A stretch of DNA of 64,000 bases from JAICXG01 sp036825615 (GTDB lineage: Bacteria; Verrucomicrobiota; Verrucomicrobiia; Chthoniobacterales; UBA10450), in NCBI GenBank assembly GCA_036825615.1, contig DAISXY010000017.1, forward strand, positions 1-64,000. Direction: 5' to 3'. The first letter of the stretch is position 1, and each line of letters starts with the position of its first letter. Of the stretch, positions 50,775-58,386 are shown piece by piece. Made by a program: the position numbers and the translations under genes. The notes beneath the pieces were generated by a model that saw only the letters and a program-made list of their open reading frames with translations, searched no databases and was not told the origin of the DNA.

Positions 50775-51650
50775 ATGGAAATTCCTTATACAGTTACGGC
50801 ACGGCCGGATACCGGACTCTGGAACGCCAAAGTCGGCATCTGGCTCTTCCTTGCCTCGGAAGTCATGCTCTTCGGCGGGCTCTTCTCGGCTTACATTTTC
50901 CTCCGCCTCGACGCCCAGCCGGGCTACTGGCCGCACGGCCTGCTCAACGTCCCGGTCGGCACCTTTAATACCGCCATTCTCATTATCTCATCGGTCACGG
51001 TGGTGCTGGCCTGGGCGGCTTTAAAGATGCGCCGCTTTGCCCGTTACAAGCTTTACATGGCGATCACCATCCTCTGCGGGATCGTCTTCCTTGTCGTGAA
51101 ACTCGGTTATGAGTGGCCGCAGAAGTACGATCACTTCGGCGCCTACATCAAACCGAGCGCGCTGGAGAAATATGAAAAATACCTCGGCAACAAACATCTT
51201 TTATCCGAGGGCCTGCCGCCGCGGGTCGAGATCACCGGGCACCTGCACAACCATGAAGCGCTGCACGATCCCAAGATCAAGGAATACGAGGTCGCGCTCG
51301 ATCCGGTCTATACCGATCCGACCAATCCGGCGATGGATCGGCCCCATTTTCTCTATGTCCCGCCGACAGATAAGATCGGGATAATTGAAAAAGCCGACGT
51401 GGAGCGGGCGACGATGTTCCTGCCGACGCACAACACCTATTTCGCGAGCTACTTCACGATTACCGGGCTGCACGGGCTCCACGTGCTCGCGGGCGTTCTC
51501 GTCTTCATCTATTTCTGGCTCCCGCCGAGCACGCGATTATACCGGCAGAACCCTGAACATCTCGCAAATCGGGTTGAGGTCGCAGGCTTGTTCTGGCATT
51601 TTGTTGATCTGATTTGGATTTTCGTTTTCCCGCTCTTTTACCTGCTTTGA
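50775..51650 (+). CDS. ctaE: Cytochrome c oxidase subunit III with hydrophilic insert
   Basis: A 291-residue subunit III. Helix 1-2 region WNAKVGIWLFLASEVMLFGGLFSAYIFLR, helix pair near 65-110, and the conserved TGLHGLHVLAGVLVFIYFW (about 230-248) with final VAGLFWHFVDLIWIFVFPLFYL are diagnostic. Between residues 116 and 219, where homologues have a short EWxH-containing loop, lies about 100 hydrophilic residues (for example GHLHNHEALHDPKIKEYEV). The frame is open from 50547, inside ctaD; ATG at 50775 begins the family match. Confidence 0.93.
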   Translation: MEIPYTVTARPDTGLWNAKVGIWLFLASEVMLFGGLFSAYIFLRLDAQPGYWPHGLLNVPVGTFNTAILIISSVTVVLAWAALKMRRFARYKLYMAITILCGIVFLVVKLGYEWPQKYDHFGAYIKPSALEKYEKYLGNKHLLSEGLPPRVEITGHLHNHEALHDPKIKEYEVALDPVYTDPTNPAMDRPHFLYVPPTDKIGIIEKADVERATMFLPTHNTYFASYFTITGLHGLHVLAGVLVFIYFWLPPSTRLYRQNPEHLANRVEVAGLFWHFVDLIWIFVFPLFYLL

Positions 51651-51656
51651 TGCTCG

Positions 51657-52007
51657 ATGAATAATCCGCCGACGACCGAACCAATCGAGACTGAGACGGA
51701 GCATTACGCGCCCCAGGCGCACGACGTGAGCAAGCACGTCCGCGGCTATCTCATGGTCGGGGCAGTATTGCTCTTCTTCACCGCGCTGACGGTGTTTCTC
51801 TCCTACGTTAACTTTGGCACGGAAAAGGCCAATGTGGCGGTGGCGGTGGTCGTCGCGGCGATCAAAGCCGGCTTGGTCGCTTATATTTTCATGCACCTCT
51901 CGGCGGAGAAGAAGCTCATTTACCGGATCCTGATTTTTACGGTGATTTTCGTCCTCGGCCTTTTTTGGCTCACTTATCTTTCCTGGTACGACCCGATCGT
52001 GCGCTGA
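51657..52007 (+). CDS. Cytochrome c oxidase subunit IV (prokaryotic type)
   Basis: A 116-residue small oxidase subunit with three hydrophobic segments. The family motif VVVAAIKAGLVAYIFMHLSAEKKLI lies at about residues 67-90, preceded by LLFFTALTVFLSYV. It supports complex stability in the inner membrane. A 40-residue hydrophilic N-terminus precedes helix 1. Six bp after subunit III. Confidence 0.88.
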   Translation: MNNPPTTEPIETETEHYAPQAHDVSKHVRGYLMVGAVLLFFTALTVFLSYVNFGTEKANVAVAVVVAAIKAGLVAYIFMHLSAEKKLIYRILIFTVIFVLGLFWLTYLSWYDPIVR

Positions 52008-52008
52008 G

Positions 52009-52218
52009 ATGTCGCTCAAGACTTTCCACATCGTCTTCATCGTCTTTTCCACCGGGCTGGCGTTTGGCAGCGGGATGTGGTGTCTCTGGGTGCGGCAGGT
52101 TGCCGGTGCGCCCAATTACCTTTTCGGCGCGATCTTTTCCTTCGCGGCTGCTCTGGCGCTGATTGTTTACGGCTGCTGGTTTTGGAAAAAAATGAAGCGC
52201 CTGCGTTTGATCAGATGA
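52009..52218 (+). CDS. Small two-helix membrane protein of the oxidase operon
   Basis: A 69-residue protein with hydrophobic segments at about 6-27 and 37-58, then a basic end (KKMKRLRLIR). It begins 1 bp after subunit IV and overlaps the next start by ATGA at 52215-52218. No named family. It may be an accessory subunit or an assembly protein, comparable in size to other small oxidase-operon proteins. Confidence 0.65.
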   Translation: MSLKTFHIVFIVFSTGLAFGSGMWCLWVRQVAGAPNYLFGAIFSFAAALALIVYGCWFWKKMKRLRLIR

Positions 52219-52475
52219 AAGCCAGAGTCCTTCTCATCACGCTCCTCTGCTGGGCTTCGCAGGCGACCGAGGTTTTCGCCTGCGCCACCTGCATGGGCGA
52301 TAAGAACTCACCCGCAACCACGCACATGGCCGTAGCAATCTGGGTCATGATCGCCGCGATTATGTCGGTCATGGGTGGTATCGGCGCATTCAGCTTTCAT
52401 CTCTGGCGTCACGCCACGACGCCCTTGGAGCCGCATGAACAATTGATCACCGAGGATCTTGATCGCTATGAGTAG
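52215..52475 (+). CDS. Small CxxC membrane protein of the oxidase operon
   Basis: An 86-residue protein. A signal-like N-terminus (MKARVLLITLLCWASQATEV) is followed by CATCMG, a CxxC that would face the periplasm, then one transmembrane helix (about 42-60) and an acidic cytoplasmic tail. The paired cysteines near the membrane in an oxidase operon suggest a role in copper or heme handling or thiol redox. This is inference only. The start overlaps the preceding stop and the end overlaps ctaC by 8 bp. The longer frame from 52077 is a shadow. Confidence 0.65.
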   Translation: MKARVLLITLLCWASQATEVFACATCMGDKNSPATTHMAVAIWVMIAAIMSVMGGIGAFSFHLWRHATTPLEPHEQLITEDLDRYE

Positions 52476-53340
52476 TCTCGCCTTGATCAATGAGTTCCTC
52501 GGGATGCCGCCGAACGCCTCGCTGGAAGGCTACCAGGTCGATCACATCATCGAGTTCAGCCATTGGTTCATGGCCGTCCTTTTCGTCGGCTGGTGGGTAT
52601 TTTTCATTTTCGTTCTTTGGCGGTTTCGGCAAAAACGTAACCCGGTCGCCAGCCATGAAGGCGTGACCAGCAGTATTTCGACTCACCTCGAGTTTGCTGT
52701 CATTCTCATCGATGCCCTCCTCCTGATTGGGTTTGCGATTCCGCTCTGGGCGAAGCGGGTTAATCAAATTCCCGATGAAAAGCAGGCCATCGTTGTCCAT
52801 GCGGTTGGCCAGCAGTTCAATTGGAACTTCCATCTGCCGGGTCACGATGGTGTCTTCGGCCGGCGCGACATCTATCTCGAGAGCAACTCCAATCCGCTCG
52901 GCCTCGATTCAAACGATCCCCACGCCCGTGACGACCTCGTAGTGCTGGGCGAATTGCACGTGCCGGTGGATCGGGATGTGATCGTGGATATCTCCTCGAA
53001 GGATGTGATTCACAATTTCAATATCCCGGCGATGCGGATGGCACAGGATGCGATCCCCGGCCAGGTCATCCCATTGTGGTTTAAGCCGATCAAGACCGGC
53101 ACCTTCGAAATCGTTTGTGGCCAGCTCTGCGGGCTGGGCCATTACGCGATGAAAGGCACACTTGTGGTCGACACACCAGCCGATTACCAGGCGTGGCTAA
53201 AAGAACGTGCGGAACTCGCCGGCACCCCGGCCGCTCCGCCCCCGCTCCAGCGCCCGCCGGGCGAACCGCCGCCCGGTCCCACTCCTGGCACGGTGCCTCC
53301 GCCGGGAGCACCAAACACTGGGAACCCTGGCGGCGGATAG
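52468..53340 (+). CDS. ctaC: Cytochrome c oxidase subunit II
   Basis: A 290-residue subunit II with two N-terminal helices (about 30-52 and 73-95) and a periplasmic CuA cupredoxin domain. The CuA ligands are His182 (DVIHNFNIP), then CGQLCGLGHYAM: Cys217, Cys221, His225 and Met228. The intervening residue is Gln219 rather than the usual Glu of aa3 enzymes, as in Thermus ba3. There is no fused cytochrome c. The last 40 residues are a proline/glycine-rich tail. ATG at 52468 is chosen over a TTG at 52459. Placed after III and IV, an unusual order. Confidence 0.95.
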   Translation: MSSLALINEFLGMPPNASLEGYQVDHIIEFSHWFMAVLFVGWWVFFIFVLWRFRQKRNPVASHEGVTSSISTHLEFAVILIDALLLIGFAIPLWAKRVNQIPDEKQAIVVHAVGQQFNWNFHLPGHDGVFGRRDIYLESNSNPLGLDSNDPHARDDLVVLGELHVPVDRDVIVDISSKDVIHNFNIPAMRMAQDAIPGQVIPLWFKPIKTGTFEIVCGQLCGLGHYAMKGTLVVDTPADYQAWLKERAELAGTPAAPPPLQRPPGEPPPGPTPGTVPPPGAPNTGNPGGG

Positions 53341-53381
53341 AAAGGTGGACCGGCCCCGGGCCGGGTTCTCACCACGATGTG

Positions 53382-54425
53382 ATGCGTAGCTCCGCCGCTC
53401 CGACCAATCCTTTTCTCCGGCGTTTCGCCTGGTTCACCGCCGCCGCCACCGTCCTGCTCATTTGCAGCGGAGGAATGGTGACGAGTAAGAACGCCGGACT
53501 CGCCGTGCCCGATTGGCCGACGACCTTCGGCTATAACATGTTTTTCTTTCCCTTCTCGCAGTGGGTCGGCGGAATTTTCTTCGAGCACACCCATCGCCTC
53601 ATCGCTTCGCTGATCGGTTTTCTTACCATCATCCTCGCCTTTTGGCTTTGGCGCTCCAAAGCCGAAGGTTGGATCAAGACGCTCGGCTGGGCAGCCTTAG
53701 GTGCAGTCGTATTGCAAGGTATCCTCGGGGGCCTGCGGGTGACACTGCTAAAGGATCAGATCGGGATTTTCCATGCCTGCCTCGCACAGGCTTTCCTTGG
53801 CTTGCTTGTTCTCATCGCGCTCGCCCTTTCGCCGGTCTGGCATCGCCTTGCCGGTTCTGTCGCGACAGTTCCGGCACGTTCACTCGCAACCCTTGTCATC
53901 GTGATCACGAGCCTGATTTATGGCCAACTCGCCCTCGGCGCGACCATGCGCCACCAGCATCGCGACCTCTCGATCATCGATTTCCCACTTGCCTACGGGC
54001 AACTCATTCCAAGGACTGATCCAGCCACAATCGCCGCGATCAATAAGGTCCGGGACGCTCAGGCGCTCTCCGATGTCACCCCGGCGCAGATCTGGCTGCA
54101 ACTGGTGCACCGCTTCCTCGCGCTCGTGATTGGCCTGACGATCGCCGCCTTTTGGTTGTTCGTTAGGCGGAATCAGGCCCCGCCAGTCCTGCGCAAGCTG
54201 GCGAACTTCTGGCTCGGTCTCGTGCTCCTGCAAATTGCGCTCGGCGCCTGGGTGATCTGGAGCAACAAGGCTGCCGATATTGCCACCGCGCACGTTGCGG
54301 TTGGTGCGATTACCTTTGCGACTGCGATTGTAATTACGGCGCTTGTCCTTCGTTTACGCTATCTTGCCGAAATGCCCGCTGCCCTTCTTGGAAAAACTCA
54401 ACTCGCCGAGGTCGTCGCCTCATGA
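53382..54425 (+). CDS. ctaA: Heme A synthase
   Basis: A 347-residue eight-helix membrane enzyme that oxidises the C8 methyl of heme O to make heme A. Conserved NAGLAVPDWPTTFG near the start and the four heme-ligand histidine contexts EHTHRLIAS, FHACLAQAFLG, LVHRFLAL and AHVAVGAI are visible. The frame is open from 53115 within ctaC; ATG at 53382 (or GTG 53379) precedes the first helix. Stop overlaps the ctaB start by ATGA. Octamer at 54160, read V-R. Confidence 0.92.
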   Translation: MRSSAAPTNPFLRRFAWFTAAATVLLICSGGMVTSKNAGLAVPDWPTTFGYNMFFFPFSQWVGGIFFEHTHRLIASLIGFLTIILAFWLWRSKAEGWIKTLGWAALGAVVLQGILGGLRVTLLKDQIGIFHACLAQAFLGLLVLIALALSPVWHRLAGSVATVPARSLATLVIVITSLIYGQLALGATMRHQHRDLSIIDFPLAYGQLIPRTDPATIAAINKVRDAQALSDVTPAQIWLQLVHRFLALVIGLTIAAFWLFVRRNQAPPVLRKLANFWLGLVLLQIALGAWVIWSNKAADIATAHVAVGAITFATAIVITALVLRLRYLAEMPAALLGKTQLAEVVAS

Positions 54426-55318
54426 AAACAGCCGTGATCGAGGCGCCGCCGGTAGCGATCGAACGCGGTTGGACCATGGCCGACCTCGCCGAACTGGTGA
54501 AGGCTCGGCTGACCTTTCTGGTTTTGATCACAACCGCGGTCGGTTTTTATGCCGGCTGGAAAGGCCCGTTGGATTTCGTTGCGCTGCTCCACGCCGTCTT
54601 CGGAACCGCGCTCGCCGCCGGCGGCGCCGCCGCCCTCAATCAATGGTGGGAGCATAAATACGATGCGATCATGATTCGCACCCGCGGCCGGCCGATTCCC
54701 GCCGGCCGCATGACGCCGCGTGAAGGCCTGATCGTCGGCGCCCTCCTGAGTTTGGGCGGTGTGCTTTACCTGGCCATGGTGGTTAACCTGATCAGCACCT
54801 TGCTCGCTGCGGCAACGATTGCGATTTATGTTTTCGCCTACACGCCGCTGAAGCGAATCAGCACCGTCAACACCCTCGTCGGCGCGATCCCCGGCGCGCT
54901 CCCGCCGTTGATTGGCTGGGCCGCTGCGCGCAACGATCTCGCCCTGCCGGCCTGGACTCTTTTCGCCATCCTCTTTTTCTGGCAATTGCCACACTTCTTT
55001 TCCATCGGCTGGATCTACCGCGAGGATTATGCGCGGGCCGGTTTTGTCATGCTCTCCGGGCGCGACTGCGAAGGCGAACGCAGCGGGGGGCAGACGGTCC
55101 TGTTTACCTTCCTCCTCCTCATTGCGAGCAGCACGCCGGTTTGGTTTGGAATCGCGCGCCTCATCTATCTGCCGGTGGCGTTGTCGTTAGGCGCGATCTT
55201 TCTTCTTCTCGCTTTTCGTTTCCAGAAATGCCGCACTCTGCCCCGCGCTCGTCAGGTATTTCTCGCTTCCATCATTTACCTGCCATTGTTGCTCGGCGCT
55301 CTGGTCCTGGCGAAATGA
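54422..55318 (+). CDS. ctaB: Heme O synthase (protoheme IX farnesyltransferase)
   Basis: A 298-residue UbiA-superfamily prenyltransferase that adds a farnesyl group to heme b. The first Asp-rich site is NQWWEHKYDAIMIRTRGRPIPAG and the second is the YREDYARAGFVML region. PLKRISTVNTLVGAIPGALPPLIGW is the family signature. About nine helices. Start and stop overlap ctaA and the SCO gene (ATGA each), so the assembly genes are translationally coupled. Octamer at 55184, read S-L-G. Confidence 0.95.
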   Translation: MKTAVIEAPPVAIERGWTMADLAELVKARLTFLVLITTAVGFYAGWKGPLDFVALLHAVFGTALAAGGAAALNQWWEHKYDAIMIRTRGRPIPAGRMTPREGLIVGALLSLGGVLYLAMVVNLISTLLAAATIAIYVFAYTPLKRISTVNTLVGAIPGALPPLIGWAAARNDLALPAWTLFAILFFWQLPHFFSIGWIYREDYARAGFVMLSGRDCEGERSGGQTVLFTFLLLIASSTPVWFGIARLIYLPVALSLGAIFLLLAFRFQKCRTLPRARQVFLASIIYLPLLLGALVLAK

Positions 55319-55989
55319 CGAGTGCACCTTCGGCTGTCGCACCAGCCCAGCCGCTCCATTCCTGGAGATCGCTCGCCTGGAAGGCGATGATGTTACTCAC
55401 TCCCCTGCTAATCCTCGCCGGGCTCCTTCTCCTTCGCCAGGCGCAAGTGGCCCGGCTCTCAAGTCATAGCTTACCTAACGATGGCCTCGTGCCGCCCTTT
55501 CAGTTGGTCGACCAGAACGGCCAGTCCTTCGGCACGGAACAGCTCAAGGGAAAAATCTGGATTGCGGATTTCGTTTACACCACCTGCCCTGGTCCCTGCC
55601 CAATCATTAGCAGCCGTCTGAGTGAGACGCAGAAGCCGCTGCGGGAAACGGATGTGAAGCTGGTTTCCTTTAGCGTTGATCCGCGACATGATACGCCCAC
55701 GGTCCTGCGGACGTACGCGAACAAACTCGACGCCCAGGCCGGGCGCTGGACATTTCTCACTGGGGAGAAGGACACGATTTATCGTCTGCTGCGCGATGGT
55801 TTTAAACTGGCGACCGTGGATGGCGGCACGGACGGACCGATCCATAGCACGCACTTCGTCCTGGTCGATCGCAAGGGGGTTATTCGAGGTTACTACAATG
55901 CCATGGACGCCGATGTCATTACGCGTCTGCTCGCAGACACTCACCACCTGCTAAAGGAACAGCCGCCGGCAAACCAGGCAGGTTCCTGA
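55315..55989 (+). CDS. SCO1/SenC-family copper chaperone
   Basis: A 224-residue membrane-anchored thioredoxin-fold protein that delivers copper to the CuA site of subunit II. One helix is at about residues 22-42. The copper motif is YTTCPGPCPIISSRL (CxxxC) and the distant histidine is in GPIHSTHFVLVDRKG. VSFSVDPRHDTP is also conserved. ATG at 55315 overlaps the ctaB stop; the longer frame from 55141 is rejected. Last gene of the oxidase operon. Octamer at 55474, read P-N-D. Confidence 0.93.
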   Translation: MTSAPSAVAPAQPLHSWRSLAWKAMMLLTPLLILAGLLLLRQAQVARLSSHSLPNDGLVPPFQLVDQNGQSFGTEQLKGKIWIADFVYTTCPGPCPIISSRLSETQKPLRETDVKLVSFSVDPRHDTPTVLRTYANKLDAQAGRWTFLTGEKDTIYRLLRDGFKLATVDGGTDGPIHSTHFVLVDRKGVIRGYYNAMDADVITRLLADTHHLLKEQPPANQAGS

Positions 55990-55996
55990 GGCCGCC

Positions 55997-56605
55997 TTAC
56001 AGATTCTGCCAGGTATACAAACTTCTGTGAAAAAGTTGCCGTAACTCTGGATAATCCTTCTGCCGGCAACTGAGTTTGAAACAGATCGACTCCGGCTTGC
56101 GATCGAGAAAGAGCTGGTAGGAGGCAAATTTCTCCCCGAATGCCACATAGCTCAGCTCAACCAGAAAGGTTTGTTTTTCGTTGATCAGGAGCGGATTTAA
56201 CTGTTGTGATTCAAGCTTGACCTCCCGGCTGCCTTCAGGCAGGGACGCGATCGCCTGTTCCAGCAGTCGGGTTTGAGTGTCTGCGCCCGTCAAATCAACC
56301 GCACCCGGGCTCAGCTTGCTAATCTTCACGCTGGCTTGGGACACGCCTGGGGGCTGCAAGTCAAGATGGTCATGGTCACCGGAATAGCGCCAGCCGCGTG
56401 GCAGTTGGTAGGTGGCCTTTACACTGGCGCCATTCTGGAAAGCGAGCTGCGCCATCTCCATCCCCTCCAGCTCATAGGTGTCCGTCTGCGGGGAAAGATC
56501 GAGTCCGGCCTGCAGGCGCCCTCCTGCCGCAACCGAGAGTAACCCGAGACTCAAAAGCAAGAGCGAGCGATACGTCCTCCGCTGAATTATTGCGCCAGAA
56601 ACCAT
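55997..56605 (-). CDS. Secreted hypothetical protein at the end of the prepilin operon
   Basis: A 202-residue protein with a hydrophobic signal (about residues 14-33). The mature part is unlike known families: DTYELEGMEMAQLAFQNG, YQLPRGWRYSGDHDHLDLQPPG and a C-terminal ELRQLFHRSLYTW. It overlaps the 599-residue gene by 19 bp on the minus strand and converges on the SCO gene 7 bp away. Probably exported with, or for, the pilin-like proteins. Confidence 0.6.
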   Translation of the reverse strand: MVSGAIIQRRTYRSLLLLSLGLLSVAAGGRLQAGLDLSPQTDTYELEGMEMAQLAFQNGASVKATYQLPRGWRYSGDHDHLDLQPPGVSQASVKISKLSPGAVDLTGADTQTRLLEQAIASLPEGSREVKLESQQLNPLLINEKQTFLVELSYVAFGEKFASYQLFLDRKPESICFKLSCRQKDYPELRQLFHRSLYTWQNL

Positions 56606-58386
56606 CTTCCTTTGGTGTAACTGTAAACCGCCAGCGTTCCCGGCGGCGTGTAGACTTGCAGGTTGGTGTCAAAATACCATTGCCGGTTTGGCGGGTTATA
56701 GACATTCGACAGTCCCCAGCGGCCAATCGACTGCCGGCTTTGATAAAGCTCAACCATCGATCCGTAGTAAGTCAGGCTTTTTCCACTCCAGTTTTCGAGA
56801 AACCGGGGAAAGTTCTCGGCCCCACCGCTGTAGTAGTTATTGGCGCTCGGCACGATGCCGGAAACGATCGCCGTGTTCACGGTCGTGTTACTGGCAGTTC
56901 GATAACTCAGGCTCCTCGTCGAGTTGCTATCGAGCCAGGCATTGGAAAGAATATTAACCGCATCGCCGATGACCGCGCAGGGCTTGCGGGTGTAGCCGGC
57001 TACCTGTGGCTGACTGTAGTTACCCGAGTTAGAGGGCGGATTGCCGCCCGTGTTGTAATCGCCCTGAATGTAAATCGGGTTCTGGCTCGCGACCGTAACC
57101 CCGTTGTCGGGCAGGGTCGCGCCATTCTTCAAACGGATTCCGCGCTTCGGTGTCCCGCCGGTGGTGTTTGCGCTGGTGTCGCTGATATAGATGATGTTGT
57201 TAAAGGGCGAAAGGGTGCCATCGCGAATCTTGGCATTTACGACCCCCATATCCAGGGTTGCGAGCCGGACCGAAGCGGCTTCGCGGTTATCCTGGATCGA
57301 CTGATTTGTTGTAATTGCACTCGAGAATACAGAATAGATTGCGCCTCCAATCCCTGGGCTGCCCGGTCCGAGCGTGTTGCCGCTCTGGTCCTTAATCGTG
57401 ACCACGTTGTTGGTGTCGATGAGAATCTTCACCCCAGCCTGATCGTAATAACGTTTGCCCGCCAGCGGATCACTGTAGCCGGTCACCGGCGGCTCAATCA
57501 GCTCGTGGTAACTGTCGTTATTAGGGTTGCTGTCTGTCGACGAAAAGATCCGGCTCGCGTCGAGCCCGAACGGCTGGTGCGCGACATCGAACGCCGGCGG
57601 CAGGTTGGCAGGATAGTTCGGGCTCGTCGGCGTTTCCGGGGCGCTGCCGTTCGGAGAACGGGAGTCGCCCGGCGCGAACCCGACGATCCAGTCGGTCGCA
57701 TAGGTCACTTTGCTTTGAAAGGTTAGCAGATTATGACCGGTATAAAGTGTTCCATTCGTATGCACCCAACCGTTGACATACATCGGAGCACCGGGATGAA
57801 TTTCCAGGAGGTCGACATAGAAAATCGCCCAGTTCCACGGCGACAATTGGTCCTTTTGCAAAACGCGGCGGACTTTGGCGGTCACTTTGCTTCCGAGCAC
57901 CGGCAGGGTTACATCCGCCTGCGCAAGATAGTTATAGGTTACTGTGACTGGGGACTGACCAACGGCCGGGATGAGTGGATTGCCGGCCGCGATTGGATTC
58001 ATCTGCGGATCGACCGCTATGACGCTGTAATTTGAGACGGTGGGAACCTGGGCTTGCGTGAAATCAGCCGCTCCGCGTTGCGCGGTGAAATTTGTCACAA
58101 ACGGGAATTGGTCCTGGGTCGGCAGCGGAATGTTGGCGAACGAAGCCGTATCCAGCGCTGCGTCAGTATTGCCGCGGCAGATTTCTCGCCAATTGGAGAA
58201 GGCGTAATCCAGCACGCCGTCGCCGATAGTAATGGCATTTTGTAAGCCATCGGTTCTTTGCACCTGATGGCGCAGGCCGGTGGTGTATTCCATGGCGACC
58301 AGCGCAGTCACAGCGAGGGTTGCGATGACCGAAAGGACCACAATCAAGGCGGTGCCGCGCGACGATAAGGTGACTTGCGTTTTCAT
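56587..58386 (-). CDS. Large PilX-like pilus-associated or surface protein
   Basis: A 599-residue protein. An N-terminal hydrophobic helix (GTALIVVLSVIATLAVTALVAMEY, about residues 10-33) follows a short basic leader, as in PilX_N and other exported pilus-associated proteins. It lacks a strict prepilin GFxxxE site. The rest is rich in Asn, Thr, Ser and Gly with beta-type repeats, typical of surface adhesins. Overlaps the preceding pilin gene by 4 bp. Likely incorporated in or secreted by a type IV pilus or type II secretion pseudopilus system whose engine genes are not in the window. Confidence 0.65.
   Translation of the reverse strand: MKTQVTLSSRGTALIVVLSVIATLAVTALVAMEYTTGLRHQVQRTDGLQNAITIGDGVLDYAFSNWREICRGNTDAALDTASFANIPLPTQDQFPFVTNFTAQRGAADFTQAQVPTVSNYSVIAVDPQMNPIAAGNPLIPAVGQSPVTVTYNYLAQADVTLPVLGSKVTAKVRRVLQKDQLSPWNWAIFYVDLLEIHPGAPMYVNGWVHTNGTLYTGHNLLTFQSKVTYATDWIVGFAPGDSRSPNGSAPETPTSPNYPANLPPAFDVAHQPFGLDASRIFSSTDSNPNNDSYHELIEPPVTGYSDPLAGKRYYDQAGVKILIDTNNVVTIKDQSGNTLGPGSPGIGGAIYSVFSSAITTNQSIQDNREAASVRLATLDMGVVNAKIRDGTLSPFNNIIYISDTSANTTGGTPKRGIRLKNGATLPDNGVTVASQNPIYIQGDYNTGGNPPSNSGNYSQPQVAGYTRKPCAVIGDAVNILSNAWLDSNSTRSLSYRTASNTTVNTAIVSGIVPSANNYYSGGAENFPRFLENWSGKSLTYYGSMVELYQSRQSIGRWGLSNVYNPPNRQWYFDTNLQVYTPPGTLAVYSYTKGRWFLAQ

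Larger units (their letters stand above)
752..55481. repeat. Dispersed nonamer family GCCTAACGA / TCGTTAGGC (45 exact octamers)
   Basis: Exact TCGTTAGG on the plus strand starts at 752, 1541, 10376, 14465, 20999, 24027, 35811, 36215, 37567, 38683, 39187, 39621, 39756, 41800, 42368, 43266, 49165, 50728, 54160 and 55184. Exact CCTAACGA starts at 2012, 3279, 14047, 14777, 18174, 19307, 24743, 25023, 25065, 26960, 30377, 31941, 32441, 32465, 34658, 40206, 41010, 41634, 43055, 44127, 44712, 46050, 47346, 50757 and 55474. Of these, 38 have the ninth base, G before CCTAACGA or C after TCGTTAGG. Near misses lie at about 1076, 15860, 19105, 27559, 34288 and 49493. I counted by eye, so a few may be missed. 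Confidence 0.85.

Noticed and set aside
752..55481. Reading the CCTAACGA family as a transcription-factor operator or restriction site
   Set aside because: Most copies lie inside coding regions in varied frames, it is not palindromic, and restriction sites are normally avoided rather than enriched.
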